The translations under genes were made by a program, and so were the position numbers. The notes beneath the pieces are model-generated. The model was not told the DNA's origin. It saw nothing but the letters and a program-made list of their open reading frames with translations, and ran no database searches. A DNA stretch of 64,000 nt from Rhodospirillaceae bacterium (GTDB taxonomy: Bacteria > Pseudomonadota > Alphaproteobacteria > GCA-2721365), in NCBI GenBank assembly GCA_002721365.1, contig PBKC01000042.1, positions 1 to 64,000 on the forward strand. Reading direction: 5' to 3'. Positions 37,499-45,786 of the stretch are shown one piece after another. Position 1 is the first letter of the stretch; the number at the start of each line of letters is the position of its first letter.

Positions 37499-38752
37499 TC
37501 AGACCGCCCGGACCAGGGCGTGGCGCTTGCGGCCGGCGGAGAGCTTCGCGACCCCGTCGCTATTGATGTCAGCCAGCGTTACCAGATGGGATTCGGATTC
37601 GACCGGCGCGTCGTTCAGGCGTGCACCGCCGCCGCGGACCAGCCTTCGCGCCTCCCCGTTGGAGGCACACAGGCCCGCCTGCTTCAGGAGGTCGAAGATC
37701 GCGACTCCTTCTTTGAGCGCTGCCGTCGGGATTTCGATCTCGGGCAGGCCTTCCGCGAAGCCCCCCTGCTCGAACGTGCGACGCGCCGTCTCCGATGCCT
37801 CTTCGGCGGCCGCTTCGCCGTGGCACAGGCTGGTGGTGGCGTTGGCCAGCACCTTCTTGGCTTCGTTGAGCTCTGCCCCCTGGAGTTTCTCCAGCTTGGC
37901 GATGTCGCTGAGCGGCAGTTCGGTGAACAGGCGCATGAACCGGCCGACGTCCTCGTCGGCGGTATTGCGCCAGAACTGCCAGTAATCGTAGGGCGACAGC
38001 ATGTCGGCGTTGAGCCAGATCGCGCCCTTGGCGGTCTTGCCCATCTTCTCGCCCGATGCGGTGGTGATCAGCGGCGTCGTCAGGCCGTAGAGGCCGGTTC
38101 CGTCGACGCGGCGCGCCAACTCGACGCCGTTGACGATGTTCCCCCACTGGTCCGACCCGCCCATCTGGAGAACGCAATCCTCGCGGCGGGCGAGCTCCAG
38201 GAAGTCGTAGGCCTGGAGCACCATGTAGTTGAACTCGAGAAAGCTCAGCGGCTGTTCGCGTTCCAGCCGCAGCTTGACCGAGTCGAAGGTGAGCATGCGG
38301 TTGACTGAGAAATGCCGGCCGAAATCGCGCAGGAAGGCGATGTATTCCAGGCGGTCCAGCCAGTCGGCGTTGTCGACCATGATCGCGTCGGTCGGTCCGT
38401 CGCCGAAGGTCAGGAACTTCTCGAACACCGTCCTGATGCCGGCCTTGTTGGCCTCAATGGCCGCGGCGTCCAGCAGCTTCCGGCTTTCGTCCTTGCCCGA
38501 GGGGTCGCCGACCTTGGTGGTGCCTCCGCCCATCAGCACGATGGGCTTGTGCCCCGCTTTCTGGAGAAGGCGCAGCAGCATGATCGAGACGAGGCTGCCG
38601 ACATGCAGGCTCGGCGCGGTGCAGTCGAAGCCGATATAGGCGACGATCCGCTTCTCGGTCGCATGGGCATCCAGCGCTTCGAGGTCGGTGCACTGATGCA
38701 TGTAGCCGCGCTCGGTCACTGCGCGGAGGAAGTCGGAACGAAGCTGCGCCAT
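37499..38752 (-). CDS. tyrS: Tyrosyl-tRNA synthetase
   Basis: This is a class I synthetase of 417 residues from the ATG at 38752; an upstream ATG at 38806 adds 18 residues not seen in the family. The Rossmann domain has [14 protein letters not shown] (HIGH-type motif) and MGGSDQWGN, the KMSKS loop appears as GEKMGKT, and a C-terminal S4 RNA-binding domain ([14 protein letters not shown]) follows. It charges tRNA-Tyr in the cytoplasm. Confidence 0.94.
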   Translation of the reverse strand: MAQLRSDFLRAVTERGYMHQCTDLEALDAHATEKRIVAYIGFDCTAPSLHVGSLVSIMLLRLLQKAGHKPIVLMGGGTTKVGDPSGKDESRKLLDAAAIEANKAGIRTVFEKFLTFGDGPTDAIMVDNADWLDRLEYIAFLRDFGRHFSVNRMLTFDSVKLRLEREQPLSFLEFNYMVLQAYDFLELARREDCVLQMGGSDQWGNIVNGVELARRVDGTGLYGLTTPLITTASGEKMGKTAKGAIWLNADMLSPYDYWQFWRNTADEDVGRFMRLFTELPLSDIAKLEKLQGAELNEAKKVLANATTSLCHGEAAAEEASETARRTFEQGGFAEGLPEIEIPTAALKEGVAIFDLLKQAGLCASNGEARRLVRGGGARLNDAPVESESHLVTLADINSDGVAKLSAGRKRHALVRAV

Positions 38753-38861
38753 GGCGTGCCGGACGGTGAATGCGGACGGGAAACGGTGAGTGGCGGTCTC
38801 TAGCACAGGGGGCGGGGGCTGGCAAACGTCCGCGCCGGCCCCAACATCCGCTGCTGCGACC

Positions 38862-38890
38862 TTGACCCGTCCGAGGTCCCGTCTTAGCGT
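38862..38890 (+). promoter_or_regulatory. Promoter of the two-domain VOC gene
   Basis: TTGACC (38862-38867) and TAGCGT (38885-38890) with exact 17-base spacing. Transcription would start near 38897, just before a structured leader. Confidence 0.5.
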
Positions 38891-38902
38891 GGTCGCCGCT
38901 TC

Positions 38903-38949
38903 AGTAGGGCGCAGCGGCCTGTCGGCCGGAGGGGCAAAGCCCGCCTACT
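38903..38949 (+). ncRNA. Structured 5' leader, possible three-way junction
   Basis: Three helices can form together. The closing stem is AGTAGG(G)CG (38903-38911) with CGCCTACT (38942-38949). The second is CGGCC-TGTC-GGCCG (38915-38928). The third is GGGC-AAA-GCCC (38932-38942). It begins about six bases after the predicted transcription start and ends 22 bases before the ATG. I do not recognise a known riboswitch class. Confidence 0.35.
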
Positions 38950-38971
38950 AAACCAGTGACCCCATGCGCCC

Positions 38972-39613
38972 ATGCCAGACGTCGAAGCCATCAGAAAGCA
39001 GGCCAAGCGATATCTTCGGTGGCACCGTGACGGGTACTATCCGGTCGCGGTGCAGATCAGGATGTATCTCCACCGCTATCGCGGATTGTCCGACGAGGCG
39101 GTGATGGCCGCGGACTTCAAGCTGGCCGATGCCCAGGAACTGATGGCCCGGCGGTCCGGCTTCGATAGCTGGTCGGCGTTGATCCAAGGAGCCGACGCCA
39201 TGTCCAAGCCCACGCAGCCTACGGACGGTGATGTCGAGATCGTCGCCGCAGAACCCCAGCTCTTCGTCTCCGACATGGAGACCGCATGCGCCTTCTACGT
39301 CTCCAAATTGGGTTTCGTGCTTGTCTTCTCCTACGGCGAACCACCGTTTTATGCTCAGGTCGCGCGCGGTGGGGCGCGGCTCAACCTGCGCAGGGTCGAC
39401 GGCCCGGTCTATGACGCCGAGACCCGGGGAAACGAGCCCGACCTTCTGTCAGCTTCGGTGAGGGTGAACGACGCCAAGCCGCTGTTCCTCGAATACCAGC
39501 AGGCGGGAGCCGACTTTCACCAGACTTTGCGAACCGAACCCTGGGGCGCGCGGACGTTCATCGTGCGTGATCCCGACGGCAACCTCATCGCCTTCGCCGG
39601 GCGTGGGACCTAG
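38972..39613 (+). CDS. VOC-family protein with N-terminal helical domain
   Basis: The 213-residue protein has a ~70-residue N-terminal helical region, rich in Arg and Lys and containing WHRDGYYPVAVQIRMYLHRYR, linked to a glyoxalase/bleomycin-resistance type VOC domain. That domain spans PQLFVSDMETACAFYVSKLG through FIVRDPDGNLIAFAG. The VOC part resembles bleomycin-binding or glyoxalase-like proteins. The N-terminal region is seen in related multidomain proteins of unknown role. It has its own promoter and a structured leader. Confidence 0.78.
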   Translation: MPDVEAIRKQAKRYLRWHRDGYYPVAVQIRMYLHRYRGLSDEAVMAADFKLADAQELMARRSGFDSWSALIQGADAMSKPTQPTDGDVEIVAAEPQLFVSDMETACAFYVSKLGFVLVFSYGEPPFYAQVARGGARLNLRRVDGPVYDAETRGNEPDLLSASVRVNDAKPLFLEYQQAGADFHQTLRTEPWGARTFIVRDPDGNLIAFAGRGT

Positions 39614-39676
39614 AGCGTCGTAGGCCCGTAGGGGCGCGATCCGAGGCGCTAAACTGTGATGACGAGGTAGCGCGGC

Positions 39677-40783
39677 ATGGCGGCAGGGGCGAAGGTGCAG
39701 ACGGCGATCGGTCTTATGAGCGGGACCTCATGCGACGGGGTTGATGCCGCGATCCTCCGCACAGACGGGGAGCGCATCGAGTCCTTCGGTGCGGCGCTGA
39801 CGGTTCCCTATCCGAAAGACCTGCGCGACCGCCTGCGCCGGCTGCTCGACGGCGAAGGCGACGCGGCGCTGGTGGCCAGGGATGTCACGCTCGCCCATGC
39901 GGATGCGGTCCGAAAGCTTCTCGACGAGGCTCGACTCTCTGTCGACGTGATCGACGTCGTCGGATTTCACGGCCACACCGTCAGCCACCGGCCGACCGAG
40001 GGGCTGACGCGGCAGATTGGCGACGCGGCCCTGCTGGCCGAAACCATCGGCATCGACGTCGTCGCCGATTTCCGCAGCCGCGACGTGGCGGCGGGCGGGC
40101 AGGGCGCGCCCTTGGTGCCGGTGTTTCACGCCGCCTTAGTCGAAGACATGGACGCGCCCCTCGCCGTGCTGAACGTCGGCGGGGTCGCCAACGTGACCTG
40201 GATCGGGCGCTTCGCCGACGGGAAGCGTCCCCTGCTTGCCTTCGACACGGGACCCGGTAACGCGCTGATCGACGACTGGGCGGAGCGTTGGACGGGGCAG
40301 CCCGCCGATGTCGACGGGGCTCTCGCCGCGGCTGGAACGGTGGACGACGTGCGGTTGTCCGCGCTGCTGTCGCATCCGTTCTTTGCCGCCCTGCCGCCCA
40401 AATCGCTGGACCGGAACGACTTTGCGGCGCATGCGGCGTCCATCGTCGAGGGGATGTCCGCCGAGGATGGCGCGGCGACGCTCACCGCTTTCTCGGCACG
40501 GGCCGCCGCGGCGGCCTTAGGCCATTTCCCGGAACCACCGGTCCGCTGGCTGGTCTGCGGGGGCGGCCGGCACAATCCGACGCTGATGGAGGCGCTGCGA
40601 CGTAGCGTCAATGCGCCGGTCGAGCCTGTGGAGGCCGTCGGTTGGAACGGCGATGCGCTGGAGGCCCAGGCCTTCGCCTATCTGGCGGTGCGGAGCCGCC
40701 GTGGCCTGACGCTCACCTTTCCGGAAACCACAGGCGCGCGCCGACCCGTCACGGGCGGCGCCCTCCATCGCTACGCAGGATAA
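39677..40783 (+). CDS. anmK: Anhydro-N-acetylmuramic acid kinase
   Basis: The 368-residue kinase converts 1,6-anhydro-MurNAc to MurNAc-6-phosphate in cell-wall recycling. Family motifs are GLMSGTSCDGVDAA at the N-terminus (ATP/substrate loop), GFHGHTVSHRP, ADFRSRDVAAGGQGAPLVP, NVGGVANVT, FDTGPGNALIDD and CGGGRHNPTLM. Length is standard. Confidence 0.94.
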   Translation: MAAGAKVQTAIGLMSGTSCDGVDAAILRTDGERIESFGAALTVPYPKDLRDRLRRLLDGEGDAALVARDVTLAHADAVRKLLDEARLSVDVIDVVGFHGHTVSHRPTEGLTRQIGDAALLAETIGIDVVADFRSRDVAAGGQGAPLVPVFHAALVEDMDAPLAVLNVGGVANVTWIGRFADGKRPLLAFDTGPGNALIDDWAERWTGQPADVDGALAAAGTVDDVRLSALLSHPFFAALPPKSLDRNDFAAHAASIVEGMSAEDGAATLTAFSARAAAAALGHFPEPPVRWLVCGGGRHNPTLMEALRRSVNAPVEPVEAVGWNGDALEAQAFAYLAVRSRRGLTLTFPETTGARRPVTGGALHRYAG

Positions 40784-40813
40784 GGCGAGGCTTCGCGCCT
40801 CAGTCGGCGGCGC

Positions 40814-41473
40814 TCAGTCGGCTGCCTTCTGCAGCGTCCCGAGATGGGTCCGCACATAGTTTTCGACGTTCTGGCCGACCTGATCCAATTCGTTCTTGAA
40901 GAAGTGGTCGGCGCCCGGAACGACTTGGAAATCCACCGTGATGTCCCGCTGATGGGCGAGCTTGTTGGCGAGCTTCGAGGCGGCTTGTTCGGGGACGATG
41001 TCGTCCTCGGACCCGTGGACGATCAGGCCGGACACCGGGCATGGAGCCAGGAACGAGAAATCGAACATGTTGGCCGGCGGGGCGACGGCGACGAAGGCGT
41101 CGATCTCCGGCCGGCGCATCAACAGCTGGAACGCGATCCAGGCGCCGAACGAAAAGCCGCCGACCCAGCATCCGCTGCTGTTCGGATTGTAGGTCTGCAG
41201 CCAGTCGAGCGCCGAAGCGGCGTCGCTCAGCTCGCCGATCCCTTCGTCGTATTGGCCTTGGCTGCGTCCGACGCCGCGGAAGTTGAAGCGCAGCACCGAG
41301 AACCCGCAGCGCACGAACACGTGATACAGCGTGTAGACGACCTTGTTGTTCATCGTCCCGCCATGCAGCGGGTGAGGATGCAGGATCAGCGCGATCGGGG
41401 CCGTCGCGGTGGGGCCGTGCTGATAGCGGCCTTCCAGGCGGCCTTCGGCGCCGTTGAAAATGACCTCAGGCAA
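40814..41473 (-). CDS. Alpha/beta hydrolase (small CC/dienelactone-like type)
   Basis: The 219-residue cytoplasmic hydrolase starts FNGAEGRLEGRY and has LHPHPLHGGTMNN as oxyanion region and GGFSFGAW (nucleophile elbow G-x-S-x-G, Ser in FSFG). The acid Asp lies in HGSEDDIVP and the catalytic His in VPGADHFF. Such proteins are common near central genes in proteobacteria, and the substrate is not known. It converges with anmK. Confidence 0.85.
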   Translation of the reverse strand: MPEVIFNGAEGRLEGRYQHGPTATAPIALILHPHPLHGGTMNNKVVYTLYHVFVRCGFSVLRFNFRGVGRSQGQYDEGIGELSDAASALDWLQTYNPNSSGCWVGGFSFGAWIAFQLLMRRPEIDAFVAVAPPANMFDFSFLAPCPVSGLIVHGSEDDIVPEQAASKLANKLAHQRDITVDFQVVPGADHFFKNELDQVGQNVENYVRTHLGTLQKAAD

Positions 41474-41587
41474 GGTCGGCCTCGGTTGCCAAGGGCGACA
41501 TCGGCGAGCGCGGTGTCATAAAGCCATACACGCTTAGGGGTTTTGAGGGGCGCTGAGCAGCGCAGTGGCGCGGCATATCGGTGTCGT

Positions 41588-41612
41588 AATCTTGACCGCG
41601 TTAGTCGGGGAT
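41588..41612 (+). promoter_or_regulatory. IscR type-1-like operator
   Basis: The core TTGACCGCGTTAGTCGGG matches 19 of 25 positions of the published E. coli type-1 IscR consensus when extended to 25 bases. It overlaps the -35 and spacer of the promoter at 41592-41620, the arrangement expected for repression by [2Fe-2S]-IscR. Confidence 0.6.
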
Positions 41613-41620
41613 TCTATATC
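41592..41620 (+). promoter_or_regulatory. Promoter of the cysE-iscR operon
   Basis: TTGACC (41592-41597) and TATATC (41615-41620) are 17 bases apart, a strong sigma70-like pair. The start site near 41627 gives a leader of about 70 nt before cysE. Confidence 0.72.
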
Positions 41621-41698
41621 GGACTGACAGAACGACTGACGAGTGCGCCCAATGGTGCGCACGGGCGACAGAACCCGCACTATTACACGGGCAGCACT

Positions 41699-42427
41699 AT
41701 GCCTTTCAAGAGAATTGCAAGGGATATCAAGGCCATTCTCGATCGCGACCCGGCCGTCCGGTCGCGTATCGAGGTCGTGCTCTGTTATCCCGGCTTTCAT
41801 GCCCTGATCATCCACCGGATGGCGAACTGGCTGTGGCGGCACAAGCTTTTCCTGGCGGGGCGGTTCATGTCCCATGTCGGACGGGTCCTCACCGGCATCG
41901 AGATTCATCCGGCCGCGACGGTCGGTGAAGGGGTGTTCATCGACCACGGCATGGGAGTCGTCATCGGCGAGACTTCCGTTATCGGAGACAACGTCACCAT
42001 CTATCAGGGCGCGACCCTGGGCGGGACGACGTGGGAGCGCGGCAAGCGCCACCCGACCCTCCACAACGACGTGATCGTCGGGGCCGGCGCCAAGGTTCTG
42101 GGACCGATCACCATCGGCAGCGGGGCGCGGATCGGTTCGAATGCCGTGGTGGTCAAGGATGTGCGGGCCGGCGCGGCCGTCGTCGGCGTTCCGGCGAAGG
42201 AGATCGCCCGGCGCCGCGATGCCATCGATCCGCAGTTTATCGCCTACGGCACCTCGAACGACATTCCCGATCCCGTGGCGCGGGCCCTTGACGGATTGCT
42301 CGATCACGTGACCAACCTGTCGGCACGTGTCGAGGCGCTGGAGGAAGAGAAGTCGCGTCTTCAGGCGGCGCTGGACGACCGCAGCCGGATCTTCCGTGAG
42401 CGCGTCGCCGCGGAGGAAGAGGAATGA
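41699..42427 (+). CDS. cysE: Serine O-acetyltransferase
   Basis: The 242-residue left-handed beta-helix enzyme makes O-acetylserine, the committed precursor of cysteine. Signatures are [50 protein letters not shown] and [20 protein letters not shown], with the catalytic His in the FIDHG segment. The C-terminal ~50 residues form a likely coiled coil ([15 protein letters not shown]). The ATG at 41699 is preferred over an in-frame ATG at 41543 upstream of the promoter. It lies directly upstream of iscR, which ties cysteine supply to Fe-S assembly. Confidence 0.93.
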   Translation: MPFKRIARDIKAILDRDPAVRSRIEVVLCYPGFHALIIHRMANWLWRHKLFLAGRFMSHVGRVLTGIEIHPAATVGEGVFIDHGMGVVIGETSVIGDNVTIYQGATLGGTTWERGKRHPTLHNDVIVGAGAKVLGPITIGSGARIGSNAVVVKDVRAGAAVVGVPAKEIARRRDAIDPQFIAYGTSNDIPDPVARALDGLLDHVTNLSARVEALEEEKSRLQAALDDRSRIFRERVAAEEEE

Positions 42428-42458
42428 GCGGACGGACATTCGCATCGATGGTGCGGCC

Positions 42459-42944
42459 ATGCGGCTGAGTACGAAGGGGCGGTACGCCGTCATGGCGATG
42501 GTCGATCTGGCTGCCAGCAGCGATGGTCAGCCGATCGCGCTGGCCGACATTGCCGACCGTCAGGAAATATCGCTGTCCTATCTCGAGCAGCTGTTCAGCA
42601 AGCTCCGGCGGAATGGGCTGGTGAAAAGCGTTCGCGGTCCGGGTGGCGGCTATCTGCTGTCGCGCACGGCGGCCCAGGTGCGGATTTCCGACATCATCGT
42701 CGCGGTCGACGAGCCGGTGCGGGCGACCCGCTGCGTGCCGGGCTCTTCCCGCGGATGCAAAAGCGATCTCGGCCGCTGTCTCACACACGATCTGTGGGAG
42801 GAACTCGGGCATCAGATTCATCTCTATCTGAGTTCCGTAACGCTCGAAGACGTGTGTTGCCGGCGTGTCCTCGGCACCAGCCGAATGTTCCAGGCGGAGG
42901 ACATCGAACGGCATCGCGAGAAGCTCGCGCTCAGCGCCGAGTGA
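42459..42944 (+). CDS. iscR: IscR-type Rrf2 family regulator
   Basis: The 161-residue regulator starts MRLSTKGRYAVMAMVDLA, with winged-helix segments ISLSYLEQLFSKLR and VRGPGGGYLLSR. Three Cys (RCVPG, GCKS, RCLTH) followed by HDLWEEL match the [2Fe-2S] ligand region of IscR, so it should sense Fe-S status. It lies 31 bases after cysE and 43 bases before the first desulfurase. An IscR-like site in the cysE promoter suggests autoregulation. Confidence 0.92.
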   Translation: MRLSTKGRYAVMAMVDLAASSDGQPIALADIADRQEISLSYLEQLFSKLRRNGLVKSVRGPGGGYLLSRTAAQVRISDIIVAVDEPVRATRCVPGSSRGCKSDLGRCLTHDLWEELGHQIHLYLSSVTLEDVCCRRVLGTSRMFQAEDIERHREKLALSAE

Positions 42945-42987
42945 CGCGCCGCCGGGCTGTCCCGGATCGGCAGGACGTGGACGTCTG

Positions 42988-44115
42988 ATGGCCTATCTCG
43001 ATTACAACGCGACGGCGCCGTTGCGCCCGGCTGTCATGGAAGCGATGACGGCCGTGCTCGGGGCGACCGGCAATGCATCGTCGGTCCATCGCAGCGGGCG
43101 CCGGGCACGCCGCGCGATCGAGGCGGCGCGGCGGCAGGTCGCAGCGCTGGTGCGTGCCGATCCCGAGCGGGTCGTCTTCACCAGCGGCGGGACGGAAGCG
43201 AACAATCTCGCTCTGTCGGCGCTTCCCGGGCGGGCGCTGGTGTCCGCCGTCGAGCACCCCTCGGTGCTGCGGGCGGCCGGCGACGGCGCGGCGATCCCGG
43301 TTGACGCGCATGGCGTGGTCGACCTTGAAGCGCTGGCACGCCTGCTCGCCGATGTCGATGGGCCGGTCGTGGTGTCGGTCATGGCGGCGAACAACGAGAC
43401 GGGCGTCCTGCAGCCGATCGCCGAGGCCGCTCGCATCGCCCATGAGGCCGGTGCGTTCTTCCACTGCGATGCCGTTCAGGCGGCGGGTCGGATCGACCTC
43501 GACATCGACGGTCTTGGGGCCGATGCCATGACCCTGTCGGCCCACAAACTTGGTGGCCCGCAGGGCGTTGGCTGCCTGGTCTTCCGCGGCGACCGTATCC
43601 CGGCGCCGATGCTGAAGGGCGGCACGCAGGAAAAAGGGTGGCGCGCCGGCACCGAGAACCTGCCTGGAATCGTCGGTTTCGGGGTTGCCGCCGAGGAGGC
43701 CGTGGCCGATCTCGGACGCACGCCTGCGCTTGCGGCGATGCGCGACCGCCTGGAACGAGAGGCGCTCGCGGCCGTTCCGGGCGCCGCGGTGCTGGGCGCC
43801 GATGCGCCGCGCGTCGCGACCACAAGCTGCCTGGCGATGCCGGGCGTCGCCAGCGAAACCCAGGTGATCGCGCTCGATCTCGCCGGTGTGGAGGTCAGTG
43901 CCGGCGCCGCCTGTTCTTCCGGGAAAGTGCATCGGTCGCACGTCCTCGACGCAATGGGTGTCCCCGAGCCGATCGCGGAGTCAGCGATCCGGGTAAGCCT
44001 CGGCTGGGCGAGCGAAGCGGCGGACATCGACGCTTTCCTGGCGGCCTGGGCGGCGACCTATGCGCGCGCCGGCGGCGGAGCTAAGATGAACCGCGAGGAA
44101 GCGGCAACGGCATGA
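42988..44115 (+). CDS. Cysteine desulfurase family protein (first of two)
   Basis: The 375-residue class V PLP enzyme starts MAYLDYNATAPLRP. It has the His-containing HCDAVQAAG, the PLP Lys in LSAHKLGGPQG, the substrate Arg region GWRAGTENLPG, and the catalytic loop Cys in GAACSSGKVHRS. The loop is of the IscS/NifS class I form. Its stop overlaps the next desulfurase start (ATGA). Its N-terminus is shorter than that of the second copy and the two differ widely in sequence, so this is an old paralogue with perhaps a separate acceptor. Confidence 0.9.
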   Translation: MAYLDYNATAPLRPAVMEAMTAVLGATGNASSVHRSGRRARRAIEAARRQVAALVRADPERVVFTSGGTEANNLALSALPGRALVSAVEHPSVLRAAGDGAAIPVDAHGVVDLEALARLLADVDGPVVVSVMAANNETGVLQPIAEAARIAHEAGAFFHCDAVQAAGRIDLDIDGLGADAMTLSAHKLGGPQGVGCLVFRGDRIPAPMLKGGTQEKGWRAGTENLPGIVGFGVAAEEAVADLGRTPALAAMRDRLEREALAAVPGAAVLGADAPRVATTSCLAMPGVASETQVIALDLAGVEVSAGAACSSGKVHRSHVLDAMGVPEPIAESAIRVSLGWASEAADIDAFLAAWAATYARAGGGAKMNREEAATA

Positions 44116-45350
44116 CCATCGAATTTAGTGGACAGGCAGAGAACCGGCGTGGGGACATCGCGCCGCCGGTCTATCTCGACAACCAGTCGACCACACCCAT
44201 GGACCCGCGGGTTCTGGACGCGATGATGCCGTTCTTCACCGAACGGTATGGCAATCCGGCCTCGTCGATCCACGCCTACGGCCGAGACGCGGGAGAGGCG
44301 GTCGACAACGCGCGCGCCCAGGTCGCCGATCTGATCGGCGCCGACCCGCGCGAGATCGTCTTCACTTCGGGCGCAACGGAGTCCAACAACCTCGCGATCG
44401 TCGGCGCGGCGCGGTTCACGCCGGCGCGTCGGAACCACATCGTCACCCTGGCGACCGAGCATAAATGCGTGCTGGAGAGCACGCGCTATCTGGAACGGGA
44501 AGGCTTCCCCGTCACCATCCTCCCGGTCCGCTCGGACGGTCTGGTCGATCTCGACGCCCTGGCGGAGGCGATCACCGACCGGACGCTCCTGGTCTCGGTC
44601 ATGGCCGCGCATAACGAGATCGGCGTCCTGCAACCGCTGGCCGAGATCGGCACTCTGTGCCGCGAGCGCGGTGCCTATTTTCATGTCGATGCGGCGCAAG
44701 GGGCGGGCAAGATTCCGCTCGACGTCGACGCCATGAACGTCGACCTCATGAGCGTCTCGGGTCACAAGATGTACGGGCCCAAGGGCATCGGTGCGCTCTA
44801 CGTGCGGCGTCGGCCGCGAGTGCGTCTCGCGCCGCTGGTCCATGGCGGCGGGCAGGAGCGGGGCATGCGCTCGGGCACGCTGGCGACGCCGCTGATTGTC
44901 GGCCTGGGTGCGGCTGCCGCCATCGCCGCGAACGAGATGACGGAAGAGTCGGAACGCCTGGGCCGCCTCCGCGACCGGCTGCTCGACGGATTGAACCGGC
45001 GGATCGACGGGCTAGTGCTCGCGGGTGCTCGCGAGCCGCGGTTGGCCGGCAACCTGAACCTGCTCTTTCCCGACGTCGAAGCCGACGCCTTGCTCACGGC
45101 CCTGTCCGACGTGGCTGCGTCGACCGGCTCCGCCTGCTCCACCGCGGCGATCGAGCCGTCCTACGTGATCCGTGCGCTGGGTTTCGACGAAGCGGCAGCC
45201 CGCAGGGCCGTTCGCTTCGCGGTCGGGCGGTTCACGACGGAGGCGGAAATCGATCGCGCCATCGCGGCGATCGCCGATACCGTGCTTCGCCTGCAAGCGG
45301 GAAGCGTCGAAGACGCGGATCAGAGGGCCGGGTCTTCCACCGCCGCTTGA
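44112..45350 (+). CDS. iscS: Cysteine desulfurase IscS
   Basis: The 412-residue class V desulfurase has a ~20-residue N-terminal extension, then PVYLDNQSTTPMDPRVLDAM, TEHKCVLES, HVDAAQGAGKI, the PLP Lys in VSGHKMYGPKG, GGGQERGMRSGT and the loop Cys in GSACSTAAIEPS. It supplies persulfide sulfur for Fe-S clusters and, via carriers, for tRNA thiolation by MnmA encoded 3 kb downstream. It is co-translated with the preceding paralogue and followed by ferredoxin. No IscU scaffold gene is next to it. Confidence 0.92.
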   Translation: MTIEFSGQAENRRGDIAPPVYLDNQSTTPMDPRVLDAMMPFFTERYGNPASSIHAYGRDAGEAVDNARAQVADLIGADPREIVFTSGATESNNLAIVGAARFTPARRNHIVTLATEHKCVLESTRYLEREGFPVTILPVRSDGLVDLDALAEAITDRTLLVSVMAAHNEIGVLQPLAEIGTLCRERGAYFHVDAAQGAGKIPLDVDAMNVDLMSVSGHKMYGPKGIGALYVRRRPRVRLAPLVHGGGQERGMRSGTLATPLIVGLGAAAAIAANEMTEESERLGRLRDRLLDGLNRRIDGLVLAGAREPRLAGNLNLLFPDVEADALLTALSDVAASTGSACSTAAIEPSYVIRALGFDEAAARRAVRFAVGRFTTEAEIDRAIAAIADTVLRLQAGSVEDADQRAGSSTAA

Positions 45351-45442
45351 TCGCGAACGGTGAATAGCGATATGGCAGGTTTGCGACGGGGCGTCCGGTT
45401 GGGCGCCCTTCCCATGATCGAGTATCGGAGACATTCGGAACA

Positions 45443-45775
45443 ATGCCGAAGATGACCTTCGTGAACCCGGACGGCAGCCGCGTCGAGGTGGATGCGCCGG
45501 TCGGCTTGTCGGTTCTCGAAATCGCCCACCGCAACGGTATCGACATCGAGGGGGCGTGCGAGGGCTCTCTGGCCTGCTCCACCTGTCACGTGATCGTCGC
45601 GCCGGAATTTTTCGACAAGCTGGACGAGCCGAGCGAGGACGAGGAGGACATGCTCGACCTTGCCTTCGGCCTTTCCCACACGTCGCGGCTCGGCTGCCAG
45701 ATCATCATCACCGAGGAGCTCGACGGGCTGGTCGTGCAGCTTCCGGTGGCGACCCGCAACGTCATGCTGGGTTGA
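45443..45775 (+). CDS. fdx: ISC-type [2Fe-2S] ferredoxin
   Basis: The 110-residue adrenodoxin-like ferredoxin has the cluster pattern [10 protein letters not shown] with the fourth Cys in RLGCQI, plus [12 protein letters not shown] and a C-terminal ATRNVM. It donates electrons for Fe-S assembly. It is on the same strand 92 bases after iscS and 11 bases before the dehalogenase-like gene, so it is likely in the same operon. Confidence 0.93.
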   Translation: MPKMTFVNPDGSRVEVDAPVGLSVLEIAHRNGIDIEGACEGSLACSTCHVIVAPEFFDKLDEPSEDEEDMLDLAFGLSHTSRLGCQIIITEELDGLVVQLPVATRNVMLG

Positions 45776-45786
45776 GCCGGGGCGAT

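Noticed and set aside
38903..38949. tRNA-like or hammerhead ribozyme fold
   Set aside because: No anticodon arm, no CCA and no hammerhead core (CTGATGA / GAAA).
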